Source of the DNA: Chelativorans xinjiangensis
GTDB taxonomy: Bacteria; Pseudomonadota; Alphaproteobacteria; Rhizobiales; Rhizobiaceae
NCBI RefSeq assembly: GCF_009812055.1
Contig: NZ_WQNH01000039.1
Coordinates: 1-64,000, forward strand
Direction: 5' to 3'
DNA length: 64,000 nucleotides
Shown: positions 1 through 8,755 of the stretch, piece after piece
Position numbering within the stretch: the first letter of the stretch is position 1
Layout of the letters: the number at the start of each line of letters is the position of its first letter
Translations under genes and position numbers: made by a program
The notes under the pieces: generated by a model
Databases searched by the model: none
The model's input: only the letters and a program-made list of their open reading frames with translations
Told to the model about the DNA's origin: nothing

Positions 1-200
1 CTGGGTTCTCATCGCCAGCATCCGCATGCTCACGCGGCGGCTCGCAAGACCATGAAATCCAACCGATCTTTATGATTCAGGCACTGAGCTCGACCTGATG
101 GCCTGCCATATAACGTGAGCAAGCGCAGGGGCACACTTCTTACCGCGACCGACCCAGATAGCTGGAATGCTCTTATGCGAGGTGATCAGCCCAAAAGCGC

Positions 201-308
201 ACGATCAAGGAGACCTGGCGACACATCGGCCACCTCGTCTCAACCATTGAACCCAGCGAATGCGAAAACTGCTTCGCAAACGCCGGATACGCTTCCGTCA
301 AATCGTGA
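201..308 (+). pseudogene. IS630-family transposase, C-terminal remnant
   Basis: Read from 201 to the TGA at 306-308, the frame gives a short tail with the order ETWRHIG, EPSECENCF, NAGYAS. This matches the typical end of IS630-type transposases (a TWRxIG segment, then PxEC-N-F and a GYAS terminus). The catalytic DDE part is absent and no start codon fits, so it is a relic. It lies just upstream of a recombinase relic, so the left edge of the window is old mobile-element debris. Confidence 0.6.
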
Positions 309-317
309 ACCACTCTA

Positions 318-557
318 GTGTCGATCGAAGACAGGGGCGGCGCGACATCGCATCAGCTGATGGCGATCCACGGTTGGGAAACGCTGAAGGAAGCGGAACG
401 CTACACGCGCCGCGCCAATCGCAAACGGCTTGCCGCCGAGGCTATGCACTTGCTGGTGCCCGTGGACGAAACGGCAACAGACTTTCCCACTTCTTTCGAG
501 GATACCAACCCGGTGGGAAAATTAGGGCGAAAAACATCAATGATGTCAGTAACTTAA
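318..557 (+). pseudogene. Tyrosine recombinase (integrase), C-terminal remnant
   Basis: The frame encodes the end of a phage-type integrase: a GATSHQLMAIHGW block (the HxLMxxxGW region around the second catalytic His/Trp), then AERYTRRANRKRLA containing the nucleophile-type Tyr (Y of RYT), then an AMHLL tail. Everything upstream, including the catalytic Arg and the core-binding domain, is missing and replaced by the IS630 relic. Residues after about position 55 do not look like integrase. The nominal GTG start is not a true start. Confidence 0.6.
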
Positions 558-635
558 GAAATGAATGGTGCCAGGAGCGAAGGCAAAGCCACAGTCTTCC
601 GAGGCTGTCAGGCCGTCATACCTGAAGCCAACGTC

Positions 636-2384
636 ATGATATGCAGGCGCGATCTGCTCTTAACCGGGGCCGGTCTGACCGTGGGGCTTCTCTCGTTGCC
701 GCAGGCATGGGCGGAGACGAGACCCATGCCGACTCGCAGTGGCGGCCCGGATTGGACTGCGCTGGCTAGCCGGGTGGGAGACCGGCTCGCTTCGGTGGAA
801 TGGCCATTGGAGCGCTGCCTTGCCGAGCCCGGAGGCAAGGACTGCGCCGCCTTCTTCGCATCGGCCCGCAACCCCTATTTTCTTGGCGACAACCCGGCTC
901 TCACGCAAACTATGGGGTGGGTGGATGCGTGGGTCAGCCAGCCGAGCAACAGGGTGCTGGAAGCGGCCTCCGCGGCCGACATCGCCGCAGCGATCAATTT
1001 CGCCCGCGACCAAGGAATCCGGCTTGTCGTGAAGGGCGGCGGCCACAGCTATGCCGGCGGCTCCAATGCAGCGGACTCGTTGCTAATCTGGACACGCCGG
1101 ATGAATGCTATCGAAGTGCACGATGCCTTCACGCCGGACGGCAGCGATGTGGAACCAACGCCAGCCGTGTCTGTCGGCGCAGGGGCGATATGGGGAGAAG
1201 TCTACAAGCAAGTCTGCGCCGGGGCCGGCCGCTACGTTCAGGGGGGCGGCTGCCTGACAGTCGGCGTCGCCGGTCTCATCCAGAGCGGTGGCTTCGGCAG
1301 CCTCTCGAAGGCGTTCGGTACGGCGGCCTCGAGCCTTGTGGAGGCGGAAGTCGTGACGGCGGACGGTGTGATACGCATCGTCAATGCTGTTCGGGATCCC
1401 GAGCTTTTCTTCGCTCTCAAGGGTGGCGGCGGTGGGACCTTCGGTGTCGTTACGCGCGTCACTTTGCGCACGCATGACATGCCGGCGACGATCGGCGCGG
1501 TGTTCGCCGATATTTCCGCACGGTCGGACGAGGCCTATCGCGCCCTCATCGCACGGATGCTGCAGTTCTACGCCGATGATCTCTACAACCCGCATTGGGG
1601 CGAGCAGATCGGCTTCCGGCCGGACAATGTGCTCAGGATTTCGATGCTCTGCCAAGGCCTCAGTCAGCAGCAGGTCGAAACGCTTTGGGGGCCATTCTGG
1701 GCCTGGCTGCGCGATCGTCCTGACGACTTTGCCTTTTCCGACCCGACAGCCATCGTTCTCGAGGCACGGCAGTTCTGGGATCCAGATTTTCTGAGGACGC
1801 TTCCGGGCATCGTACTTACGGATGACCAACCCGGAGCCAATCAGGACCGGATCTACTGGGCCGGCAACAGGGGGGAATCTGGCCAGTTCCTGCATGCTTT
1901 CGCATCGGCTTGGGTGCCGAGCACCTCGCTCGAACCGGCATTGCAAGGATCACTCGCTGCCGGGCTGTTCGAGGCATCACGGCATTGGAGCATTACACTC
2001 CACACCAACAAGGGCCTCGCCGGATCCCCTGACGATGTTCGCGAACGCGTACGTACGCAAACTGCCACCAATCCCGTTGTGACCGACAGCTTCGCGCTTG
2101 CTATCTGTGGTGCGGAAGGTCCGCCGGCCTATCCCGGCGTTCGCGGCTTCGAACCCGATGTTGGCCTTGCACGGCGGCAGGCGGAGCGGGTCCGCTCCGC
2201 CATGAATGCGCTTAAGGCCCACGTCCCGGCGGAAGGATCATATGTCTCCGAGAGCGACTACTTTGAAGCTGATTGGGAACAAGCCTTCTGGGGCGAGAAC
2301 TATGCGCGCCTGCAGAAGGTCAAGGTCACTTATGATCCCGACAATCTTTTCCGAATCCACCATGGGGTTGCTCCAAAGAGTTGA
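636..2384 (+). CDS. Exported FAD-linked oxidoreductase, berberine-bridge-enzyme type
   Basis: A 582-residue flavoprotein of the PCMH/BBE family, which oxidises alcohols, sugars or related small molecules with covalently bound FAD. I start at the ATG at 636 because it begins a signal-like N-terminus (MICRRDLLL, hydrophobic stretch, ending AWA before ETRP). The arginine pair suggests Tat export of a folded flavoprotein. The FAD loop GGGHSYAGGS lies near residues 134-143, with the His near 137 the likely covalent FAD ligand. A GGGGGTFGVVT segment follows, and the C-terminus has the BBE ending NYARLQKVKVTYDPDNLF. The substrate cannot be predicted. A second family member lies at 36.4-37.8 kb without a signal peptide. 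It is flanked by mobile relics on the left and a gene-poor stretch on the right. Confidence 0.85.
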   Translation: MICRRDLLLTGAGLTVGLLSLPQAWAETRPMPTRSGGPDWTALASRVGDRLASVEWPLERCLAEPGGKDCAAFFASARNPYFLGDNPALTQTMGWVDAWVSQPSNRVLEAASAADIAAAINFARDQGIRLVVKGGGHSYAGGSNAADSLLIWTRRMNAIEVHDAFTPDGSDVEPTPAVSVGAGAIWGEVYKQVCAGAGRYVQGGGCLTVGVAGLIQSGGFGSLSKAFGTAASSLVEAEVVTADGVIRIVNAVRDPELFFALKGGGGGTFGVVTRVTLRTHDMPATIGAVFADISARSDEAYRALIARMLQFYADDLYNPHWGEQIGFRPDNVLRISMLCQGLSQQQVETLWGPFWAWLRDRPDDFAFSDPTAIVLEARQFWDPDFLRTLPGIVLTDDQPGANQDRIYWAGNRGESGQFLHAFASAWVPSTSLEPALQGSLAAGLFEASRHWSITLHTNKGLAGSPDDVRERVRTQTATNPVVTDSFALAICGAEGPPAYPGVRGFEPDVGLARRQAERVRSAMNALKAHVPAEGSYVSESDYFEADWEQAFWGENYARLQKVKVTYDPDNLFRIHHGVAPKS

Positions 2385-2750
2385 GCAACCAGAATTGCGG
2401 ACCATGTTGAACGACCAATCAGGGGCCGGGAGCAAGCTGACCGCTTCTTGCATCTGCGAGGCCAATAGGGGACGTCCGATTGAGGAGGCTGAACCTGCTG
2501 GGATTGAGGTCACGATCGAGCCGAAACGGTCATTACCGCAGCACAGGTAATGACGCTAAAGGGTGGTTTTGCTGCCGATCAATGTTTCACCGTTGTTTGA
2601 CCCGTATCCGCTTGGAACCAGCAATTCTACCTATAGTAGTTTGACGAGGATCAATGACGGGCCTGAGCACCATAATAACGATTCCCACTTCACTGCCGAC
2701 GCTGCGCCAACGGAGGCCATTTAACTGTTGGATAAGTGGGGAGGTTCTAA
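2385..2750. other. Intergenic stretch, no gene seen
   Basis: About 365 bases without a frame that looks like protein. A GGGGAGG ribosome-binding site at its right end serves the small gene starting at 2751. I see no repeat or terminator hairpin. Confidence 0.5.
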
Positions 2751-3017
2751 ATGGCTGGTCAACACGAAACCCACAACGATGCTTTAGGACAGTCGGATTT
2801 TCGCGTGAGCTACTCCAAAAGCACAGGATGGCTGGTGGCGATCGTGACTAGGGAGGCGCATCTGTGGGCGCGGCAGAACGCAAACTCGGCTTTCTTCAGC
2901 AACAACGGTGACCACATCATAACCGATCTCGCGGGCGTCAACCTTCTGGTCCGCAATGCCCGGAATGACGGCCTAAGGACTGAATATATCGGCCCACATC
3001 GTCTGGTTAGATTTTGA
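2751..3017 (+). CDS. Small hypothetical protein
   Basis: An 88-residue frame with a good ribosome-binding site (GGGGAGG, about 6 nt before the ATG). I do not recognise the family. It is soluble-looking, with a central segment SKSTGWLVAIVTREAHLWAR that could be a beta-alpha unit and a basic C-terminus (HRLVRF). There are no cysteines and no membrane segments. It sits alone, between the flavoprotein gene and a broken GAF gene, in the accessory half. Possibly a real small gene of island origin; coding status rests on the ribosome-binding site and unbroken frame only. Confidence 0.4.
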   Translation: MAGQHETHNDALGQSDFRVSYSKSTGWLVAIVTREAHLWARQNANSAFFSNNGDHIITDLAGVNLLVRNARNDGLRTEYIGPHRLVRF

Positions 3018-3143
3018 ACGGCGCCTCCGGGCACATGAGAAGCCCACCCCTAACGTTTGACGTAGCCGCCGTGTTGGAACGTGCCGACGGCGCGTTCCTA
3101 ACCTTCTGCCACTTTCCAGCTAAAACGAAGATCGGCTCGTCCC

Positions 3144-3838
3144 TTGAGCATGGCACATCGCCCGCTGTATGATGTCGCCACACTCTCCGGAGACCTTCCA
3201 ATGTGGCGCTTCATCTTACGAGAGAATGCCGCGAACTACCGCAGACTGATGCAAGCGGAGAGCGATGGAGAGCGGCGACTGTCCCTGAAGCTGCTTGTTG
3301 AGGCTGCCGAACGCGAACTGACGGAGTTGGATGAGGCGTCGCATCACGCACACGCCGCAAGGGAAGTCGCGGTCGGAAGGTTGCTCCAAGTGTTTCTCGA
3401 CGACGCGGTAAGGATGCACAAGGCCGACTTCGGCAATATTCAGCTATATGAACCGGAAACTCAGAGCCTGCTGATCGGCGCGCAGCGCAATTTTCGTAAG
3501 CCGTTTCTAGACCATTTCGCGTTGTGACGGCGAATGACGGTTCGGCCTGTGGCGCCCTGGCCCAAGGAGCCTCTATTTGGCTCGAAGACATCAATGACGA
3601 CCCCGCATTTTCCTCTATCGTCGACATAGCTCGCGAAACAGGCTTCCGGGCTGTGCAATCAACGCCCCTCACCGCATCCGGAACAATCATAGGAATGCCG
3701 TCGACGCATTTCGGATCGCCCCGGAAATGGTCTTTTGATGAAAAGAGGCAAACCGCTGCCTATGCAAATCGGGTTGGCAACCATTTGGCCGGTCTGTTGA
3801 ATAGGGCGGATACACCGACCGCGGGTTTCGGGCGTTAA
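3144..3838 (+). pseudogene. GAF-domain protein, broken by a frameshift
   Basis: Two frames together encode one GAF protein. The first (3144-3527) carries an N-terminal helical region and the beginning of a GAF domain (DFGNIQLYEPETQSLLIGAQRNF, then PFLDHFAL). The second, from about 3524, continues with VTANDGSACG, LEDINDDPAF, GFRAVQSTPL and MPSTHFGSPRKW, which is exactly how this GAF subfamily continues. The join needs one missing or extra base near 3520. Such proteins usually sit at the input end of PAS/GAF histidine kinases; no kinase follows here. Either a true pseudogene or a sequencing error. Confidence 0.7.
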
Positions 3839-4066
3839 GACGGCAGGATGCAGGGGAAGGTACCTGCAGCCCCAACTGCCAACAGGAAGTTGGACGCCCT
3901 GCAACCAATGCGCCAGCCGTGGACGTCGGCTCGCCTATCGTACGGAACCGAGTAGCATGCCCGAAGCGTCAGCACTGTTGTCGCCACTACGTTCACCGAC
4001 CGTCTGGACTGATTACTGGCCTTGCTCGTCATAAGCCTACGAAGCCAACCCCAATCGACCGCGCGA

Positions 4067-4462
4067 TCACTCGGTCGTTTTGCCGTCGAAATGCTCCTCG
4101 TGCGCCTCGCCATCGGCTTTGGTGGTGTGTATCGTTCCGTCACGGTGCTCGGGCGGCCCGTAGATCGTGTAGAGGCGAAGTGGTTCGTTTCCGGAGCATT
4201 TTACGTTATGGCGGGCACCGGCGGGCACGATAAATGCATCGTCAGCCTCCACCTGTGACCGATTTCCGTCAATCCACACCTCACCCTTTCCTTGTTCAAC
4301 ACGAAAGAACTGATCGCGGTCTTCGTGCACTTCCTCACCGAGGTCATCGCCGGGTTGAACAGACATCAGAACGAGCTGCAGGTTCTTTCCCGTATAGAGA
4401 ACGCGCCGGAAATCGGTGTTTTCCGCGGTCAACTTTTCGATATCGTCCACAAAGCCGTGCAT
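4067..4462 (-). CDS. Cupin-domain protein
   Basis: A 131-residue single cupin, a small beta-barrel metal-binding fold. I start at the ATG at 4462 (MHGFVDDIE) because it has an AGGGG ribosome-binding site and matches how this subfamily begins; an upstream ATG would add 20 residues of unlikely sequence. The region around residues 37-58 (PGDDLGEEVHEDRDQFFRVEQGKG) is cupin motif 1, with the His and Glu ligands partly changed (VHEDRDQ). PAGARHNVKC is motif 2. Close relatives are annotated as mannose-6-phosphate-isomerase-like cupins of unknown substrate. The tail is unusually acidic and His-rich. Next on the same strand upstream is a small zinc-binding protein, 76 nt away. Confidence 0.75.
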   Translation of the reverse strand: MHGFVDDIEKLTAENTDFRRVLYTGKNLQLVLMSVQPGDDLGEEVHEDRDQFFRVEQGKGEVWIDGNRSQVEADDAFIVPAGARHNVKCSGNEPLRLYTIYGPPEHRDGTIHTTKADGEAHEEHFDGKTTE

Positions 4463-4538
4463 TTCGATCCCCTGGTTCGTCTGCCTGTCGGCAACATTTG
4501 CAATAATCGAAGGATTGTTCAAAACCCACCGGGGCGCG

Positions 4539-4772
4539 TCAGATCCTGTCGCGCAAGCCGCTCACGCCTTCGGCTTTTGCGCAGTGCTTGCAGCAGAAGA
4601 AGGTGCCGCTGCGTTCCAGGCCGTGGCCGACGATGCGCGTGCCGCAGTGGGCACAAACCGGAGCGAGCGCTCTTATGGCGCATTCAAAACTGTCGAACAC
4701 ATGTTTCTCGCCGTGCATCAGGAGTTCGAACGTCTTGTCGTAGTCGTTCCCACAAGTTTCGCATATCGGCAT
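4539..4772 (-). CDS. Small cysteine-rich zinc-binding protein
   Basis: A 77-residue protein starting at the ATG at 4772 (MPICETCGND), which has a GAGGTGA ribosome-binding site. Eight cysteines fall in pairs: C4/C7, C40/C43, and C60, C61 and C64, with C31 between. The arrangement CxxC-(n)-CxHCG-(n)-CCxHC suggests two treble-clef or zinc-ribbon-like metal sites. The family is a conserved hypothetical common in proteobacterial accessory DNA; its role is unknown. It shares strand and near neighbourhood with the cupin gene downstream and could be co-transcribed with it. Confidence 0.65.
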   Translation of the reverse strand: MPICETCGNDYDKTFELLMHGEKHVFDSFECAIRALAPVCAHCGTRIVGHGLERSGTFFCCKHCAKAEGVSGLRDRI

Positions 4773-5119
4773 AATCGTCACCTCGATGGTGTTTGCCGGC
4801 AGTGAGCTCATAGATCGGCCTGACACGCCACAGAGGCGCCTTTTCTCGTTTCCGTTCAACTGCCCGCATTTTGATATCATTGAATGAATTGAAGGCCGCT
4901 GCGTTGACTTCGGTCAAATGCCGCTCTTGACGCTCGTATCGTAGGTTGATTCCGGAAATCCTCGTCACTGGGAGCACTGAGAATGGACTTTGCACAAAAT
5001 GCCCAATTGTTCCTGCTGATGGAGCCCCATCGTTCTTCCTGTTGATTGGAATCAAAGCGCAATGCGCTGCACGGAGTAGAAATTACGCGATCAGCGAAAT
5101 TGGGATGAGGACAAGCATC

Positions 5120-5305
5120 ATGAAGAGGAATCGCCTCACGCCGTGGGTTGTAGGTGCTGTGATGATCCTCGCGGCGGTTCTGTATGTCGGGTATCGAATG
5201 TGGCTGACCAACTGCGCTCCCTTGGGGATCGAGTTGGGCGTGCTGACCGCGATTCCTGTGATCTATCTGGTGCTGATGTATCTGACGTTTGTCAGCCAGG
5301 AATAG
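5120..5305 (+). CDS. Small inner-membrane protein, two transmembrane helices
   Basis: A 61-residue protein. I choose the ATG at 5120 (MKRNRLTPW), about 10 nt after a GAGG motif; an in-frame ATG at 5105 is possible. Two hydrophobic helices are clear: VVGAVMILAAVLYVGYRMWL and LGVLTAIPVIYLVLMYLTFV, separated by a short loop with one cysteine. No family recognised. The next gene begins 37 nt downstream on the same strand, so the two may be co-transcribed. Confidence 0.5.
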   Translation: MKRNRLTPWVVGAVMILAAVLYVGYRMWLTNCAPLGIELGVLTAIPVIYLVLMYLTFVSQE

Positions 5306-5342
5306 TCAGCGCTCGACATGCCGCAGATCTTGGGGGGTGATC

Positions 5343-5660
5343 ATGCCTGCTGAATTCGAGAAGGCGGTTCAGGACCCTGCCTCGTTCTTTGCCCAGCCAA
5401 AGGACGTCCTCCACGATGCGTCACTCACGCGAGATCAGAAGATCGAGATCCTGCGCCGCTGGGAGTATAACGCCTCGGAGGAAGCGGTGGCCCTCGAAGA
5501 AGGCATGCCGGGAGATGAAACCGGGATATTGAGACGGATCCTGATTGCGCTCGGCGAGGTCGCCGGTCCCGTTAATCTCAATTTGACCGCACCCATCAAG
5601 CAGCACGGCCTATCCCGGAAGGCAGTGGGGCTGCCGAACACGCCGAACACCGGGAAGTAG
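5343..5660 (+). CDS. Conserved hypothetical small protein
   Basis: A 105-residue acidic protein starting at 5343 with a GGGGGGTGAT stretch immediately upstream. The sequence (FEKAVQDPASFFAQPKDVLHDASLTRDQKIEILRRWEYNA, then EEAVALEEGMPG) is mainly helical and matches a hypothetical family often found in alphaproteobacterial accessory regions, where it is taken to be a stress-associated small protein. No catalytic motif, cysteine or membrane segment is visible. It belongs to a row of three small plus-strand genes (5120, 5343, 5725). Confidence 0.6.
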   Translation: MPAEFEKAVQDPASFFAQPKDVLHDASLTRDQKIEILRRWEYNASEEAVALEEGMPGDETGILRRILIALGEVAGPVNLNLTAPIKQHGLSRKAVGLPNTPNTGK

Positions 5661-5724
5661 TAGTCTCGGGGGCCATACTGCCAGGCGATGCATGGGAACT
5701 ACCACACGCGGAGCACGAATCCTG

Positions 5725-5940
5725 ATGCCAATCTGGCTGGTGAAGACGACATGGCTCGAAGACGAGACCGAAGCGACCGAGCAATGGGAAGTGAATGCGG
5801 ACACTGAGCAGACCGCTGTGGAGGAGATCAGCAAGCTTGTGCGGTTTCGGCCGCATCATATCGAGGCGAGCCTGCGCCCCGTGGCCAGAGGCGATGAACC
5901 TCTTCTTTTACCTGGTCAAGTTCGAAGGCTGTCTCCCTGA
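5725..5940 (+). CDS. Small hypothetical protein
   Basis: A 71-residue protein starting at ATG 5725 (MPIWLVKTTW). The opening beta strand (IWLVKTTWLEDETEATEQWEV) followed by a helix (TEQTAVEEISKLV) and RFRPHHIEA looks like a small alpha/beta fold of the kind annotated as hypothetical in rhizobia. The upstream ATG at 5692 would add 11 unconvincing residues. No function can be given. Confidence 0.5.
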   Translation: MPIWLVKTTWLEDETEATEQWEVNADTEQTAVEEISKLVRFRPHHIEASLRPVARGDEPLLLPGQVRRLSP

Positions 5941-6305
5941 TCGGGCCTAGATTCAGGCGTGATATCCCGGTCTTTGCCGCTTGGCGAAATGGGCTGTGTG
6001 AGCACCCCTTGAGGCGCTTGGCTTTGCTGTTCCAGGATGTGGCAAGGCCTTCGGGATCACGCTTGGAAATCGCTTACTTTGTCACGGCGTCGATCAGGCG
6101 CTCGCAACTGACGCCATCATCGCCGGCAATTGCGGCTGCCGTGGTCGGATCCATCGACATATCGCGCCCTGACAAGTCTTCGGATTTCGCTATCTGAGAG
6201 CTATAATATTATGGAGTCCGTTAGAATCGAGACCGGACCATTGAATGCGTAGACCAATTGGCTGTCATGGACGCCGCGCCGACCGGAGCGAGCGCATCGT
6301 ACGCG
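5941..6305. other. Intergenic stretch, no gene seen
   Basis: About 365 bases between a plus-strand small gene and the convergent sulfite-dehydrogenase operon. One short plus frame (6009-6197) has no family features or ribosome-binding site. Base composition around 6180-6260 is AT-richer than the neighbours, but I see no inverted repeat strong enough to call a terminator. Confidence 0.45.
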
Positions 6306-6749
6306 TCATCTCTCCGATGAGAAATGGCGTTTGAGATAGTCAAGAATGCGCTGCTTCGTTCCCCCGTCCGGTTCAGGCATCTTCTGTACCTCAATCATCC
6401 ACCTCAATGTATAATCCCAGCGGGCATCCGTCAGCCGCTGCTGTTTTACGATCGCAAGCGAATGGCAACCTGAACACGTATAGTAGACATCCTCCACACC
6501 GGGAGTATCCGGGAGGCCGCCGAACTCCGTGTTCAGGGGAACTTCGATCTTCGGTTCGGCTCTGCCGCGGCGCGGCGCCATCGGATCATACCTGCCCGCC
6601 GACTGCGCCACAGCGGGCTTGCTGATCGGGAAGACGAACGGGCCGAGACCCCCGAGAATCACGGCCATGGCAATGGATACGGACCGGCCGATCAGCGAGT
6701 GTTTCAGTCCGCGACCTTGCGCCAACGCCACTTTCGCTACAAGTCTCAA
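6306..6749 (-). CDS. sorB: Cytochrome c subunit of sulfite dehydrogenase
   Basis: A 147-residue monohaem cytochrome c. An N-terminal hydrophobic segment (residues 24-45) ending PAVAQS is a signal peptide for export. The single haem site is C92-S-G-C95-H96, and M124 in VQKMPEP is the likely axial ligand. Its ATG overlaps the stop codon of the molybdenum subunit by 4 bases (ATGA), so the two are translationally coupled. In SorAB enzymes this subunit takes electrons from periplasmic sulfite oxidation and passes them to the respiratory chain. The pairing and size support this; the exact class of cytochrome is inferred. Confidence 0.75.
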   Translation of the reverse strand: MRLVAKVALAQGRGLKHSLIGRSVSIAMAVILGGLGPFVFPISKPAVAQSAGRYDPMAPRRGRAEPKIEVPLNTEFGGLPDTPGVEDVYYTCSGCHSLAIVKQQRLTDARWDYTLRWMIEVQKMPEPDGGTKQRILDYLKRHFSSER

Positions 6750-8089
6750 ACGGCTAGCAACGCAATGCGGTGCTGCATGTTGTTGCCGTACCCGCGCGGG
6801 TTCCAGCCTGGAACGACAGGGGGTTGCATCATGCCATCTCCGTCTGTCGCACGGGCCCAGACCTCGTAGTAGCCTGCCTCCGGCAGCGTCACGCTGGCCC
6901 GCCAGCTCTGCCAGGCGAATTTATTGGCCGGCGGGTCGATTTCGGCCTCCGCCCAGGTCTGGCCGAAATCGATGGAGATGTGCATCGCCACGACGTCGCC
7001 CTTGCCACACCAGGCCTTGCCGCGGACCTCGCTCGCCTGGCCGGTCGGCACTTCCGCCCCGGTCTGTGGGAAGGTGATGATCGATTTCACGGGCATCACG
7101 GTGAGGATCTCCATGTCCTGTTCCGGCACCTCCGTTCCCGGTGCCACCGGATAAGCCGGAAGCCGGTACGAGTAGCCGGTCATTTTCGCGCCATCATGCT
7201 CCTTGTCGCGCACCCAAATGCGGGTCAGGTACTTCTGCGAGGCCGATCCCGGATAGCCGGTGATGATGAGACGCAGCGGGAAACCGTGCAGTGCCGGCAC
7301 GGGCTCGCCATTCATCTCCCAGGCGATCAAGTTTTCCGGCTCCATCGCCTTTTCGATGGGCACCCCGCGCGAGATGACGACCTTGTCGGAATCGCCCGAA
7401 ACATCGACGTCGTTGCCGTAGTGACCAGTATATACCGCGCTATCCCTTATGCCGGCGGCATTCAGCACATCGCGCAGCCGCACACCTGTCCACTCCGAAC
7501 AGCCGACGGCGCCGACGGTCCACTGATTGCCCGAGGCGCCTGGCTCGAAATAGGCGCGGCCATTGCCGCCGCACTCGATCCACAACCGTTGGGTCACTGT
7601 CTCAAAGTTGTTCTTCAGATCGTCGATCGTCAACTCGAGCTCGTTGTCGACCTCGCCGTCGATTGTAAGTTTCCAGCCCTCGGCGTTTTGATCCAATGCG
7701 GTCTGCGGCACGAGCCCATTGAAGCGCAGGAAGTGCCGGGAATAGGGCGTCACCTCATCGTCAAGGAGATAAGGCGGGGTCTCGGCATTGAGCGGCCGGT
7801 CGTTCAGCACGGTCAGCCCGTCCTTGCCATTCATGAGTTCCATTCCGGTTTCTTGTGCGAAGGCGACTGGCATCAGTCCTGCCGGCATGTTGCGGTGGAA
7901 AGGTATCGATGCGCCGAGCATCGCACCCATCGTGGCGAGGCCGGCTCCCCGCAGGAATCCTCGGCGATCGGAATTTGCCAATCGCCCGAAAACCAGCCAG
8001 TCAGCCTGCTCAGGCCGCTCGGCGTAAAGTTGGCGAACCTCGTGTGCAGAAAGCTGCCGCTGCGGGTGGCGCGAAACCTGTCGTGTCAT
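6746..8089 (-). CDS. sorA: Molybdopterin sulfite dehydrogenase, catalytic subunit
   Basis: A 447-residue protein of the sulfite oxidase family. Residues 41-51 carry a twin-arginine export motif (SDRRGFLRGAG), preceded by an unusually long 40-residue N-region. The Mo-ligating cysteine is C173 in WIECGGNGR, and GFPLRLIITGYPGSASQKYLTRI is the family's conserved cofactor-domain segment. The C-terminal 110 residues form the dimerisation domain (VRGKAWCGKGDVVAMHISID). A GGAGGAG ribosome-binding site sits just upstream of the start. With the cytochrome gene it forms a two-gene operon oxidising sulfite to sulfate in the periplasm. Other substrates (for example other S- or N-oxides) are possible within the fold. 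Confidence 0.85.
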   Translation of the reverse strand: MTRQVSRHPQRQLSAHEVRQLYAERPEQADWLVFGRLANSDRRGFLRGAGLATMGAMLGASIPFHRNMPAGLMPVAFAQETGMELMNGKDGLTVLNDRPLNAETPPYLLDDEVTPYSRHFLRFNGLVPQTALDQNAEGWKLTIDGEVDNELELTIDDLKNNFETVTQRLWIECGGNGRAYFEPGASGNQWTVGAVGCSEWTGVRLRDVLNAAGIRDSAVYTGHYGNDVDVSGDSDKVVISRGVPIEKAMEPENLIAWEMNGEPVPALHGFPLRLIITGYPGSASQKYLTRIWVRDKEHDGAKMTGYSYRLPAYPVAPGTEVPEQDMEILTVMPVKSIITFPQTGAEVPTGQASEVRGKAWCGKGDVVAMHISIDFGQTWAEAEIDPPANKFAWQSWRASVTLPEAGYYEVWARATDGDGMMQPPVVPGWNPRGYGNNMQHRIALLAV

Positions 8090-8755
8090 GATCTCCTCCC
8101 GTCATGGCGGATTATCCGCCTTTGCTAGAGGAGACGTCATGGCCTGCCGGATTGTTCCACGTCGGGACGAAAAAGGCATCAGCCCAGGCAGGACGCGGCT
8201 ATGAGATCGGGGGTGGCGGCCATGCGCACTGGCTCCCGCGACCGGCGGGTGACATGAACCAGATATTCGGCCACGGCACGGAAGCGGGCTGTATCCATGT
8301 CACGCGCGACAATCCTGTAGCCTGTGTTCGCTACACACCAGGTCGCCCGGAGTATCTTGCCGACCGGCACGATGACGAGGTCATCATAGGCGCATTGCCG
8401 TTGGACAGAATCTGAACTTGGAGCTCGCCAGCAGCTCGGGGGCCGGTAGCGGGCGGTCACCTTCCGGTGTTCGGAATGGGGGTAACGGGCGTTGAAGCGC
8501 CTTGTGCATCCTGAATGTTTTCCGCTGGATCGCAACTCGCTAGGATGAGCTGACCGGCGGACGTACCTGGCCAATCCAGGTGGAGGGCGGCATCGTCTTG
8601 CAAGAGACGCGGCCCTGCCGGCTGTTCGGCATTGTCACGGCGGGCGAGGTCTCGGTGAGAAAGGAACTCGCTTTCGTTTTCCGATGATTACCATATTTTC
8701 ATTGAAGGATGTCCGCGCTGCCGCTAGACGTGCCGAAAAATGAGCAATTGCGCAG
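8090..8755. other. Gene-poor stretch, nothing firmly supported
   Basis: About 665 bases upstream of the divergent sulfite-dehydrogenase operon and the cold-shock gene. It must hold both promoters. Open frames exist on both strands (8104-8415 plus, 8179-8574 minus), but neither has a ribosome-binding site, family motif or plausible composition; the minus frame could be decayed coding sequence. Confidence 0.4.

Noticed and set aside
6770-8128. Plus-strand open frame of 452 codons opposite the sulfite dehydrogenase gene
   Set aside because: Shadow of a real gene with clear cofactor motifs on the other strand; His/Arg-rich nonsense composition.
8179-8574. Minus-strand frame upstream of the sulfite dehydrogenase operon
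   Set aside because: No ribosome-binding site or recognisable domain; Arg/Ser-rich. It may be decayed coding sequence, but I cannot support a gene.
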